Source: Cerioporus squamosus
Lineage: Eukaryota > Basidiomycota > Agaricomycetes > Polyporales > Polyporaceae
Assembly (NCBI GenBank): GCA_022592435.1
Contig: JABYQS010000347.1
Span: 1 to 28,218 of the forward strand
Direction: 5' to 3'
DNA: 28,218 bases
A program made the translations under genes and the position numbers. Below are positions 1 to 9,688 of this stretch, in pieces (position 1 is the stretch's first letter; the number at the start of each line of letters is the position of its first letter). Under the pieces are notes generated by a model. That model made no database searches. It was not told the DNA's origin and worked only from the letters and a program-made list of their open reading frames with translations.

Positions 1-374
1 CGGCGTGCTACGGGTTCTCCAGTGAGCCTCATATCAGAGTATATTGGCTTCTCAGACACGCACCTTGGGGTAAGCCGTGTAACAGGACTCATGGTATCTT
101 GTAGTACTTGGTCAACGTTGGCGCTACTTCAACTGTGGACTTAGGCTGCATCCGGCGCCTGACTCAGTGGTCGACCGGAGGTGCGTGATAATTATGCCTA
201 AGTCAACTCAGCAAGACAGCGAGAGCAGCAAGCAGCCTACGACCAAGTGTCAGTCGCGAGATTGGGGAAGAGTTGGGGACAAGTTGAGGAGGGGGTCCTC
301 AAGAGCGTGCCAGAGTCACGGTGGCGATTGCCGCGTTGGTCCATGGGGCAAGCGCGTCTCCGTGATCCTCGGAT
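1..374. other. Upstream region without a recognised gene
   Basis: No reading frame here has protein-like composition. It probably holds the promoter and 5' untranslated region of the F-box gene that starts at 375. I see no clear TATA box. Confidence 0.4.
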
Positions 375-2479
375 ATGCGTGCTTACGGCACCACAGTTAC
401 CACCGACCATGACCGCGACACAGAGGTGTGTACACGAGCGACCACAAGCCATCTTTCTGACATTCAGACACATAGTATCGATGCGGTAGCGTCTCATGCC
501 GAGGAAATCCTTCGGCTGAAGCAGCTCTTCAACGCAAACTCCCGCATCGCCAGACTGCCAGCTCACATTATCTCCCTCATCTTCCTCGAGCATGCGACCA
601 CATTCTACCAGCGTAGACTGGCGTACTACTACGGCGTACGCGGAGAGTACATCGGCGACTCTACGCACAAAGACTTGTACTCGTGGACCACGGTAGCCCA
701 GGTCTGCCGTCACTGGCGCCAGGTTGCCCTCAACTGTGCCCAGCTCTGGACCGTTATCGTGCTCGATGAGCGCGTCAGTCCCAGTTCACCCAGCTGCTCT
801 TGGACCGGTCGCGAGGCCTCCCTATCAATGTCGTCCTCCACTCCATTGCTGATCGGTACCACTGTTCCAACTGCAGAGCTCACGCAGCCGGCTCAGACAA
901 CTATCTTGATGCAATCGAGATGCTCCCGACCATGCTCCCGCGTATTCGCAAGCTCTCGATCTTCATAGAACGGGAAGATCACGCCGAGATTTGGGAAGCT
1001 CTGCAGAAGCTGGTCCATGCGTCTAAGTTGGAGTCCCTGCACGTAGGAGGTGTGGGCGGGGCGAGCTCCTTCGACCGTGGACAAGCAACAGTGGAGGTCC
1101 CGGACAGACCCTTCTCGCATATACCTCCTAACTTCTCTTCCCTGGAGGTATGGGGTGTGAAGATCCTGTGGGGAAACTCGCTGTACTGCGCCAGTCTGCG
1201 CCGTCTCAAGATCTCCCACTATCTCTGCGACCCGGACGCCCACCTTGGACATCTACTCGCCGCGTTGGAGAATATGCCACGACTGGAGAGCCTTACCATT
1301 GACCAGATTCCTCCAGCGAAGTCGGAGGAAGATTATCAGCCCGTCACGCTATCGAGCTTGCGAGACTTGCAAATTCCGCTTGACATGGAGCACAGCGCGA
1401 GCCTTCTCTCCTCACTCAATATTCCCTCTTCCACGTCTGTCTTGTTCTCCACAACTCCTCGCCCCAGATATAAGCGCGACAAGAAGGCCATTCCAAAACA
1501 TGTCCGAGAGGCCATCCTTGGGTCAATTCCTCCCTTGCTCCATGACACAGCCGTATGCGCGATCTCATACGCCGAGATTGATGACCCGGGTCGTTCTGCG
1601 TCTGTGCCATGTCTCCGGATATGGGCGGTTCAAAGAGCAAATCCACAAATCAACAGCTCACTCCCGTGGACCTACCTCGACTCAACACCTCCTCGGCTCG
1701 CGATCAACGCTACCCTGGACAGCCCCCTCATAGTCCAAGTCCTCGCCGCACTAGATCTCCGATCCGTGCGCGCAATCAAGATCGACGACAACAGTACACG
1801 CAGATCGAGGCCGTTCATCGAGTCCTTCCGTGGCGCGGAGAATCTGACTTGCCTGCACTTGCGCGGCGAAGTCGCAATCCCAGTCGGCGCCGTGCTCGCG
1901 GGATGGTCTCGGCCGGCCCACTTGGACGCAGAACAGCGCAAGCAGGTCGAGGAGCACATGACACGCGTTCTCGCGAAGGAGGCAGATTGGCAGACTGAGC
2001 TCGACTGGGAAGCGCTCCCGCCGAGCTGGTATGGCTTAGGTGAAGTCGACGAGACAAACCCCGACGTCCGGGCGGACGACGGCACCATCGCGTCAAACGT
2101 GCACGTACCCAGGGAGGATAGCCCGCTACCGTGCGGTGGTCCTTACCCACTATTCCCACATCTGCAGACCCTTGTTCTCGAGGCGGTGGACTTCCCGCTA
2201 CGTGATCCCTCTGATCGCAGATACAGATTTATCCCCCATGGGTTCCGCCTGTGTAACGACTACTTCAACATCCAGTACGGCTTTGCTGCGAGAGGGCTCG
2301 CGAGGAGTCTACAACTGCGCGCCGAAGCCGGGGTATCGGAGGTTGTGCGGGTCGAGTTCAACAACTGCCAATGCCTTGAGAGGGAACGGCTCATCCCGCT
2401 AGTCGAGGTGGTACCCGCACTGGTGTGGGATGGAAAGCGTTTGACGATAGAGGATGTGCGGAGCATAGAGGACAAGTGA
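375..2479 (+). pseudogene. F-box-type protein gene, broken by one frameshift
   Basis: The first frame (ATG at 375) holds an F-box-like segment: an Ile/Ala/Arg-Leu-Pro-Ala-His-Ile-Ile-Ser-Leu-Ile-Phe helix around residues 58-70, then a W-T-V-A-Q-V-C-R-H-W-R-Q-V-A motif typical of basidiomycete F-box proteins. Such proteins link substrates to SCF ubiquitin ligases. The frame breaks at the CCC run near 780-782. The continuation lies in another frame (from 782, starting QFTQLLLDRSRG) and stays open to the TGA at 2477-2479, giving about 565 residues of leucine-rich, substrate-binding-type sequence that ends in LVEVVPALVWDG. One missing base in the C run would rejoin the halves. No intron with usable length and GT/AG ends can do it. 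Either a real pseudogene or a homopolymer sequencing error. The C-terminal motif recurs in the right-edge gene at 27125-28218. Confidence 0.7.
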
Positions 2480-2535
2480 TCTAGTAAATCGAATGATGTA
2501 CATGGTTACTGAGCAACACGAGCACGGTACCCTCA

Positions 2536-3700
2536 TCACCGCAGACCGACCCGTTCTCGGAGTTTGTCATGTAGGGCGCCCGACTTCTCCCTCGAATTGA
2601 ACAACGCATCAAGCTCGTCAAGCATCGTCTCCGGCGTAGGGAGGAGGACTGTATCGAAATGGGGCAACAGTCAGCTTCCTCTAGCCGGGTAGGTGACACA
2701 CAGCGCGACGCTCACTGGCTTGCTTCTTGGTCCGCCCGCCTGCTCGTCCGCCCGCCTGCTCGTCCGCCCGCCTGCTCGTCCGCCCGCCTGCTCGTCCGCC
2801 CACCTGCTCGTCCGCCCGCCTGCTCGTCCCCCTACTTATCCGCCCGCCCGCTTGTCCGCCTGTTCCTCCGCAAACGGGCTGTTTGTCGCGTTCACTCTTT
2901 GGCCGGAGTTCCCTCGGCCTTGCCTGCTGCTGCTTTCGCGGCCTTCTTCTCGGTCTTGCTCCGCACCTCATACGTCTAATAAGAATGTCAGTGTGATAGC
3001 ATTGGAGTGAGATGAGGCGGACATGCTCATCTTGCTGCAAAGGCGGATGTCAGGACGGCGGTGAGCTGCGCGGTACATGTCAACGTACCATGGCATCGTC
3101 ATTGCCATTGCGTCCTGGCTCGACGCCTCCCATCTCCACATCGCCTCCAGCGCCCGAATCTTCGTCGACATCTTGAGTCTGTCCGTGCGCCGCGGGGCCT
3201 TGAGGTCCAGGGCTCCCAGAGAACCCAGAGGGAGCGTCGCCAGAAGAAGAGTGCCCACCAGAGAGACCTGCATCAGAGCCAGAGCCACCGCCAGAACCAG
3301 AGCCGGAGCCAGAAGATCCAGCGCCGCCCGCGCCAGCCCAGACAGACGAGAGCACGTCGCCGCAGAGCTCTACGAAGCTCGAAACCTTCGGAGCCTTGCG
3401 GTACTTCGCGTGCTTGCGCCAGATCGGCACCGGGAGGTCTTGTCCGACACCGCCGCACTTGGCCTCGCAATATTTGCAGCGCCGCGTAGGCCCGCCAGCG
3501 GAAGGGCACTGCGACGGCTCCTGGGGCATAGGGCGACGCCGTCTTGCGTTGACACGCTGCGGAGGGTTTGGGAAGGAGTCTTGCGCGTGGGTGCCATTGT
3601 GATGGTAGCGGACGAAGTGGGCGGACGAGGACGCGAGCGAGACGAGGGTGGCGGTAAGAACAGAAAGGAACAGAAGTAGACTACACGGCCAACGGGCCAT
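2536..3700 (-). CDS. Uncharacterised multi-exon protein; Gly/Ser-rich, with repeat-encoding 3' exon
   Basis: I do not recognise this gene. The main exon (3700 or 3597 down to 3089) has a cysteine cluster RRCKYCEAKCGG followed by W-R-K-H-A-K-Y-R, a possible zinc site, then a Gly/Ser-rich stretch and an acidic stretch. Two starts compete. ATG 3700 gives a clean signal peptide (MARWPCSLLLFLSVLTATLV). ATG 3597 (MAPTRKTPSQTLRS) with a 47-nt intron 3509-3555 joins directly to the cysteine cluster. After 3089 a strong GTACGT donor is followed by two good acceptors, at 3035 and 2976. The 3035 route reads on through the minisatellite. The 2976 route reads a Lys/Ala-rich exon that either stops at 2892 or splices again (2832-2895, phase matched). 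Both long routes then use a 67-nt intron (2649-2715, GTGAGC, CTGAC branch, ACAG) into a convincing last exon 2536-2648 ending DKLRERVGLR. The cysteine/His pattern faintly recalls N-terminal zinc motifs of KDZ-type transposon proteins; this is inference. Confidence 0.45.
2731..2826. repeat. 16-bp minisatellite, six units
   Basis: Six head-to-tail copies of TCCGCCCGCCTGCTCG start at 2731, 2747, 2763, 2779, 2795 and 2811. Five are identical and the fifth has one G-to-A change. A degenerate tail of related CCGCCC/TGTCC sequence runs to about 2869. Because 16 is not a multiple of 3, three units (48 bp) make one 16-residue protein period. On the minus strand this reads as repeats of R-R-A-D-E-Q-A-G-G-R-A-G-G-R-T-S. 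It lies inside the likely 3' exon of the minus-strand gene. Confidence 0.95.
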
Positions 3701-3736
3701 TTGCAAGAATTGTAGCATTCGAGCCTTTGCAATCAA

Positions 3737-4505
3737 TTCTATCGGTCATTTTGCAAGGATTTGCAGGACCCGGCGCGCCGGGCTCGGTGAGCTCTGCTTG
3801 ATGCTCCGGCTCCCCACTTACCTTCGCTTATCCTCGCCCGGACGTCATAGTGGATTCCGATCGAATCCCGGCCCAAACTGACCTACAAAAGGCCGGGAGC
3901 TCGGAGGAACAACTCGACCCTGCTCTGTGTCGCTCTCCTCCCCTTCTCTCCCTTGCTTTGCAGCGGTGTCGCTCTCAGGCTCTGAGTCTCCACAGTCCAC
4001 TCAGTGTGTGTCAAGCTTCAAGTGTCGTCCCCAAGGTGAGTTCCAAACTTCCACCTGCCCGCGCCCTCGCTGACATGACCACATCATGATCCATGTTGTA
4101 GTACGTGTATGCATGTATGTAGCTAGTGTTATATAGGAATATAATTTCGTCATCAGTCTCAATTAATCTGTTGTCATGAACGCTCAAAATGCTCGAAATT
4201 TGCTCGAAATGCTCGAAACATTGTGGGCGCTATGATGTCGAATTTACCAGAACATCGTCCGGAGCTTGTCCACGCCGCTGCAACTGTTGCGAATTCCTTG
4301 CAAAGTGTTTGCAAAACGGCCGCTTTGCAACGCTTTGCATTGCTAGTTTTTCAAAATCCTTACCAACCGGGGGTCCAATTCTTGTGGAACTCTGATTAAT
4401 AGAAACTTTGGCTCCGGACCGTGTCTACGTGTAGCAGAATGCGAAGGTCAAGAAAAGCGAGGAGCGAGAATGGAGGCATGCCGTCGGACTTCTGATTTTC
4501 TAGTG
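3737..4505. other. Intergenic left flank of the retrotransposon
   Basis: No gene seen. Notable elements are a perfect 14-bp palindrome CCCGGCGCGCCGGG at 3769-3782, a TATA-like CTACAAAAGG near 3884 followed by a pyrimidine-rich tract, a strong AAGGTGAGTT donor-like site near 4034, and an A/T-rich stretch at 4100-4160. ATGCTCGAAA-type repeats lie at 4186-4217. Clusters of TTTGCAA motifs sit at 3700-3770 and, in opposite orientation, at 4290-4345. The promoter-like part could serve a plus-strand transcript, but no matching coding exon follows before the insertion at 4506. Confidence 0.4.
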
Positions 4506-4523
4506 CCCTGGTGCGAAGGATTT
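4506..4523. repeat. Target-site duplication, 3' copy
   Basis: CCCTGGTGCGAAGGATTT is identical to 15622-15639. The last three T bases overlap the T16 run, so the true duplication is 15-18 bp. It adjoins the A-tail of the minus-strand element, as expected for target-primed reverse transcription. Confidence 0.9.
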
Positions 4524-4536
4524 TTTTTTTTTTTTT
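4521..4536 (-). other. Poly(A) tail of the LINE (T16 on plus strand)
   Basis: Sixteen consecutive T on the plus strand equal an A-tail at the 3' end of the minus-strand element. It lies about 130 nt beyond the ORF2 stop and directly joins the target-site duplication. Confidence 0.85.
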
Positions 4537-4666
4537 GTGGTGCTAGCCTAACAACAAGACTCCCGTCCCATGTCAGGTTACGCAGGTTCCGAAGCACTAT
4601 CTTCCAACACCACGCCAGGGTAATGCGTTACGCACACCTTCGCAGGTAGTGTGGGGCTCCCTGGTA

Positions 4667-7600
4667 TCATCCGACGCCTCTCCCGCGTCGGACTTCCGGT
4701 ATACCCACTAAAACCCCCGGCTTTCCGATCCAGTCCTCAGGTAGGTTGTCTCGGTTCAGGACCATGCTATCCCATGTGCTCAGTACCAGGTCTCTCGATA
4801 CTGCCTTCTTTTGTAGCCTTGTCACGGTCAGGCCCTGGTCAATTCGCAGTCGGCGGTTCAAGGCCGCCACCCAGCGTGCACGTACCGCTGCCTTGGTGAT
4901 CCATTTCTCCGGGTCCCCCTCGTGCTGGATAACACGCTCACATCTCATCTTCCAGATCATGTGCACGGCCTCCATTAGCAGGATCCGTGTCAGCCTCTGC
5001 TGCCCTGCCGAGCACTTCGTTGCAAGCTCGCGGATGGTCAGCGCCGGCGCCCCGAGTACGACCCCCAAGGTCTTTCGGAAATCTGGCACGCGCGCCTGTC
5101 GCAAGGAGCCATTTACACACTCCCAGACCTCGGCTTGCCCTGGGGCATCGCATTCCAGAAGGATGTGTTCAAGGGATTCCTCGCTGTCGCAGGTCGCGCA
5201 CGTCGCCCTGTGTTCGTAGTTCGGTATATGTGTCCAGAACCTCCCAACCCGTAGTGCGTTATGCAGGGACTTCCACCAGAAGTCCCTCATTCGGCGCGGC
5301 ATCACTTTATCACGTACGCCTTGCCACAGCATACTTTCCGTCGGCATGGCCTTCACTTCATGGTACAGAGCGTCGCGAACTTGGCCAACCATTTTGACCG
5401 TCGCTGGCCGCTCCCCTTTGTCTTTATGTCTCCGAATCCCCTTATACGCCAATCGCTGTGTCAGGCCACTCAGGCTCGCCCCTCTTCTAAGGTATTCCTC
5501 CGGCGCCGGTCTCAGCGCCTCAGCGGTTGCAGCCGCCACTCCCGCTTTGGCCAGTTTATCCGCTCCTTCATTGCCGACGTTCCCTTGGTGTCCCTTCACC
5601 CAGCAAAAGGTGGTCAGCGCTGAGCGAGCCCGCAGTCTTGCGACTACGTCACGCAGGGCTGGCGCATTATCAGTACCCAGCCAGCCTTGTCGTTCCCACT
5701 TGGGCAGATGTACCGTCAGTCCCTCCACCACATACTTGGAGTCAGACACAACATGTAGCGGCGCGAAGGGTGACACTGCCGCTACCGCTGCCGCGACCGC
5801 GTAGATCTCTGCAACCTGGTTTGATTGGGTGAGGTGTTCCGGGACCTTCAGGGCGAGGTTGCGATCATCCCCGCCACCATACCACACGCCGCTTCCGGCC
5901 TTCGCACTGCCCGCCCCATTTGCATCACAAGATCCATCTGTGTGCACTTCGACTTCTTCCGCACGCACCTCAAAGGGTCGCGGGGGCCTCCGCACTGGTA
6001 TTTCGCGAGCGGGAAGCTCGGGGTCCACAAAGACGCGGAATATGTCCGCCAGACTCCCATCATCCGTGACTGACGGGTTAAATATAACCCTCTCCTTGTC
6101 CGTTCTAGCTTCGACATTCATTTTGAGTCTTCTCGAGGTAAGCGTGAGTCCGTCCATCTGCGTCGTGTCGTCCAACTTCCAGGTTGGGACAAGATTTCCC
6201 GCCAGCTTATCCGCCGCCACGGCACATCTATGAGGGTTATCGCACCCATTTTGCATCCGATCCGTTTGGCACGGTCCGCACGCGCACCTTTGCGTGGCTC
6301 TGTGGGCACCATCTTGCCCACTTCTCCGGGGCAGTCTGTCCGCAACCCTCAGTGCATCCAGGACAGTAACGACGCCGTGGTTTTCTCTCAGGCACTTCGC
6401 CGCCTTACAGTTTGCCGTGCTGTGTCCGTCCGCCTTACCAATGTGGTACCACACCGGCATCCCCTGTTTGAGTGCTTTGGATGGGTTCGGTGCGTCCACT
6501 CTCAACCCGTACTTATCCGCTGCTCCTAGCATTCGCCTCATGTCTTCCGGTAGGCTCGCGTGTCTCCGGCTGACTCTCCAGGACTGCAAGAAGGCGTTTA
6601 CTTTGGCCTTGTCAGCGATGCACCGTGAGTCTGCTGTCACCGCTCTTCCCAGGAGTGCATCCGCCACGTATGCCCAGGTGGGGCGCGAAGGGGTGAGGTT
6701 GAGGTATTCCCTCATCCACACTAAGTCAATTGCGTCGTTTCTGGATTCGACGTCAAGGAGATTCAGGCCCCCCTCTTTTACTGGCTTATGTAGCATGTCC
6801 TGCGAGATCCTCGGGTGTGCCTCCCCTTTCCACACGAAAGAGACTACCATGTCGTGGATTTTTTTCTCGATGGTTTTCGGCATTGTCTGGGCTCGCGCGA
6901 GGAACTGAGTTCTTCCCCCCACCTCCATTCCTACCGCCAGCTTTCTTCCATACATAGTGGGATGGCGCATGTCCCACTTTGCCAGTCGTGTTTTGATCGT
7001 CTCTACCACCGTTGTCCAGGGCGCTGACAGGTCTGTGTTGTTCCCAATCCATGCACCTAGAGACCGGACTGCCACACCGTCCACCACGATTCTCGCCCCG
7101 TCTGGTAGCGACTCGGATACTACGGCTGTGGACGTCCTCTCGGTCACCGCTTTACGGTAGTGCGCGGATCCGATGGGTATGTACTCGGTTTTCTCGTCAT
7201 TAAATTTCGCCCGCGCTGCCGCGCACCACTTACGCAGTATTTCGAACAGGTCCGCACAGTTATCCTCTTCACTGAGGTATGTCGTTGTGTCATCAGCGAA
7301 TAGTTTTGCTATGAGCCTCTCTGTCGTTCCCGGTATGCTCAAGCCCCGCAGGGTCGACGCTCGCAGCATCGCCGCCAGTGGCTCGATAGCAAGGTCAAAA
7401 AGCAAGCAGCTCATTGGATCACCCTGGCGTACTCCCCGAATTATTCGGAACCATGCACTCGTGACGCCATTTACTACCACCGTACTGTTCGCCGCTGCAT
7501 ATAGGTTTCGTATGGTGCGGATGAGGTGCTCCGGGAAGTTAAATCGCTCTAGGGCCATCCACAGGTAAGTATGGTCAATCTTGTCGTATGCCTTCTCCTG

Positions 7601-9688
7601 ATCGAGGGCTACAATCATCCCATTTGTTTCCTCCGCTTCAGCGTAGTCTATGATTAGTTTGTTGAGCTTGATGTGGTCAAATATTTGCCGTCCCGGCACA
7701 AAGCCCGCTTGGTCGGGGTGAATCAGTTCAGTGGCCACACTCGCGACTCTCATGGCCAGAACTCGCGTCATAATCTTATAGTCCGAGTTGAGGAGGGTTA
7801 TCGGCCGATAGTTTACTATCTCCCGAGTATCCTTCTTGAGCTTGTAGATCGGGCAAATCCATCCGTCTGCAAAGCCCGTTCCGTCCTCTACCCCGTATTC
7901 TTCTATGTCATTGTATACCTTCTGCAGCGCCTTGCTCACATTAAAGCCCGGTTTCTTCTTTTTTAGGTCCGCACGGTACCTAGCAAGTAGTCCTTTCCAG
8001 ATCTCCATGGGTATTCCATCCACTCCAGGTGCCTTTCCGTTTGCAGAATCTAGTATTGCCCTCTCGATCTCTACCTGTTTTATCTTTCTGGCCATCTCAC
8101 CTTTGTCCGCTGTCGTCAGCTTAGCAGTGACAAAGCCAAGCACCTCCTCCGAGTCAGCCCTTTGTTTCTCCCGGCATATATCCTGGTCAGTCTGGAGTCC
8201 ATCGTAGTGCTCCTTTGCTACCCGGGCCATTTCGTCGGACCTGGTTATAGTACGTTTACTTCCATCTTCTTGCGTTTCGAGAAGTTCATGTATCACGGTG
8301 CTCGGGTGCGGCGTCGCATTCAGCTTCGTCCAGTACTTGCACACAGTCTCACCCTGCGCCCAGTCATTCACCGCGACCACCAGCTGTTTACGTCCAAACC
8401 GCCTCAACTCGAGCTCTATGAGTCTTTCCTGCATTATCGCTACATCGTTCTTCACGTCTTCCGCGCTAACATCGCCTCCGTTTAGCCTCGCGGCAATATC
8501 TTCTTTCAACGCAGCAATCCGTTGCTCAATCCTCGGTACACTTTGCTTTGCACGCAGCTTAGCTGCTGCCATCAGGTGTCGCTTGAACTGTGCGTACATT
8601 ATTTGCGGGTTCGACTCCTTCGATCGCTCACCCATACTGTCCAGTTGGGTTTGCAGTTTCATGCCTAGTTCATGGAGCTCTCCCAGAAACTTCGTGTCAG
8701 ACACTATCGAGTGCGGTATCGCCCATCGTCCCTTTCCCACGTACGGTGTATCAGTGTTTGCAAGCGACACTGTCACAAGTCGGTGGTCAGTCAGGATTCC
8801 CGGTCCGCGGATGTCCCACTCATTTGCCTGTCCCATGAGCTCTCTCGTCAGGTATATACGATCTATCCTCGACTGGCTCCCGGTTGCCCGTTGGAAGAAA
8901 GAGAAGGCCTTTTTGCGCGGTGCCCTCTCTCTCCAGCCATCCACAAGGTCCAGCCTTATCTTCAGTTCGTCTACCGCTTCTTGTAGGTCCCGGTGCGGAG
9001 GCATCCTGTCCTGCGCATCTTCAACCATGTTGAAGTCCCCTAGTAAGGCGTCTACTCTTCCATATCTTCTGTTGGCTATAGTTTCTCTGACATCTCCCCA
9101 GAATTCCGCATTATCACGCATATCATTTGGCGCGTATACATTAAGGAGCTTCAACGTCTTGTTCCGCGTCCAGGGCACTTGCAGGATCGCGGCGCGTCCC
9201 TCTTTAATAGGTAACAGTACTGCCGCATCTGCGTCTACCAGTCGCCTATTTATCGCGAACGCAATCCCTCGCGCTCCCGTGGGGTTGTCTCTGTCTAGAC
9301 ATGCAACAACTCGCATAGTCGCTCTGAACAAAGTGTTCAGCGCGTCGACTCGCTCCTCTGTGAGGTGCGTCTCTTGCAACGCTAGGATGGCTATACGCTC
9401 ATCTCTTATTACTTGATTTAGGCTCCACCATTTTTCCGACGCCTGCCCTCCTCGGATGTCCCCGAAACCTCTCATGTTGAGGGAGGCTACTGTAATGTGT
9501 CCTCTTGTGCGGGTTTTCTTTGTATTCGTTTGTCTCGTCGGACCGCCAGTTCCCTGGCCAGTCCGACTTTCTTGTCCTATACCACCGTTTTCGTGGGCAG
9601 AGTCATTCGTCCTTCGATCGGTATTAGGTCCCGAAGTACGTCCTCTCCCCACGATATGCGCTGTCCCAGTACCATACATGCTGTCCAT
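4667..9688 (-). CDS. LINE ORF2: endonuclease, reverse transcriptase, RNase H polyprotein
   Basis: 1673 residues from ATG 9688; the frame is open to 9781 but has no earlier ATG. It nicks target DNA, copies the element RNA and degrades the RNA strand. Endonuclease (about 65-308): Asn71 in SLNMRG, Glu106 in LQETH, LGDFN 216-220, Asp276 in SRIDRI, and the Asp301-His302 pair. Reverse transcriptase (about 545-840): YRPITLLN from 627, motif A Asp696 in ALDQEKAYD, RQGDP 754-758, FADD 797-800. A cysteine module follows at 1135-1155 (C-x-C-x2-C-x8-C-x3-H-x-C). RNase H (about 1247-1385) has Asp1251, Glu1294, Asp1316, His1367 and Asp1377, all in place. A C-terminal C-x2-C-x7-H-x4-C finger at 1497-1513 matches the zinc-binding segment common after plant and fungal LINE reverse transcriptases. 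No stop or frameshift, so it appears competent. It is separated from ORF1 by about 520 nt. Confidence 0.96.
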   Translation of the reverse strand: MDSMYGTGTAHIVGRGRTSGPNTDRRTNDSAHENGGIGQESRTGQGTGGPTRQTNTKKTRTRGHITVASLNMRGFGDIRGGQASEKWWSLNQVIRDERIAILALQETHLTEERVDALNTLFRATMRVVACLDRDNPTGARGIAFAINRRLVDADAAVLLPIKEGRAAILQVPWTRNKTLKLLNVYAPNDMRDNAEFWGDVRETIANRRYGRVDALLGDFNMVEDAQDRMPPHRDLQEAVDELKIRLDLVDGWRERAPRKKAFSFFQRATGSQSRIDRIYLTRELMGQANEWDIRGPGILTDHRLVTVSLANTDTPYVGKGRWAIPHSIVSDTKFLGELHELGMKLQTQLDSMGERSKESNPQIMYAQFKRHLMAAAKLRAKQSVPRIEQRIAALKEDIAARLNGGDVSAEDVKNDVAIMQERLIELELRRFGRKQLVVAVNDWAQGETVCKYWTKLNATPHPSTVIHELLETQEDGSKRTITRSDEMARVAKEHYDGLQTDQDICREKQRADSEEVLGFVTAKLTTADKGEMARKIKQVEIERAILDSANGKAPGVDGIPMEIWKGLLARYRADLKKKKPGFNVSKALQKVYNDIEEYGVEDGTGFADGWICPIYKLKKDTREIVNYRPITLLNSDYKIMTRVLAMRVASVATELIHPDQAGFVPGRQIFDHIKLNKLIIDYAEAEETNGMIVALDQEKAYDKIDHTYLWMALERFNFPEHLIRTIRNLYAAANSTVVVNGVTSAWFRIIRGVRQGDPMSCLLFDLAIEPLAAMLRASTLRGLSIPGTTERLIAKLFADDTTTYLSEEDNCADLFEILRKWCAAARAKFNDEKTEYIPIGSAHYRKAVTERTSTAVVSESLPDGARIVVDGVAVRSLGAWIGNNTDLSAPWTTVVETIKTRLAKWDMRHPTMYGRKLAVGMEVGGRTQFLARAQTMPKTIEKKIHDMVVSFVWKGEAHPRISQDMLHKPVKEGGLNLLDVESRNDAIDLVWMREYLNLTPSRPTWAYVADALLGRAVTADSRCIADKAKVNAFLQSWRVSRRHASLPEDMRRMLGAADKYGLRVDAPNPSKALKQGMPVWYHIGKADGHSTANCKAAKCLRENHGVVTVLDALRVADRLPRRSGQDGAHRATQRCACGPCQTDRMQNGCDNPHRCAVAADKLAGNLVPTWKLDDTTQMDGLTLTSRRLKMNVEARTDKERVIFNPSVTDDGSLADIFRVFVDPELPAREIPVRRPPRPFEVRAEEVEVHTDGSCDANGAGSAKAGSGVWYGGGDDRNLALKVPEHLTQSNQVAEIYAVAAAVAAVSPFAPLHVVSDSKYVVEGLTVHLPKWERQGWLGTDNAPALRDVVARLRARSALTTFCWVKGHQGNVGNEGADKLAKAGVAAATAEALRPAPEEYLRRGASLSGLTQRLAYKGIRRHKDKGERPATVKMVGQVRDALYHEVKAMPTESMLWQGVRDKVMPRRMRDFWWKSLHNALRVGRFWTHIPNYEHRATCATCDSEESLEHILLECDAPGQAEVWECVNGSLRQARVPDFRKTLGVVLGAPALTIRELATKCSAGQQRLTRILLMEAVHMIWKMRCERVIQHEGDPEKWITKAAVRARWVAALNRRLRIDQGLTVTRLQKKAVSRDLVLSTWDSMVLNRDNLPEDWIGKPGVLVGIPEVRRGRGVG

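Noticed and set aside
2727..2996. Pro/Ala/Cys-rich plus-strand ORFs across the minisatellite
   Set aside because: Open only because the 16-bp repeat has no stops in any frame; no start or splice support.
3077..3679. 200-codon plus-strand ORF opposite the 2536-3700 gene
   Set aside because: Very Arg-rich translation typical of a GC-rich antisense frame. The minus strand has matching splice signals and better codon use.
3840..3880. tRNA-like T-arm (GATCGAATCC)
   Set aside because: No matching acceptor, D or anticodon arms nearby and the T-loop consensus has a mismatch.
8298..9416. 372-codon plus-strand ORF antisense to LINE ORF2
   Set aside because: It lies wholly opposite the endonuclease and RT domains, has Ser/Arg/Cys-rich composition and no recognised motif. 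It is a shadow of the ORF2 frame.
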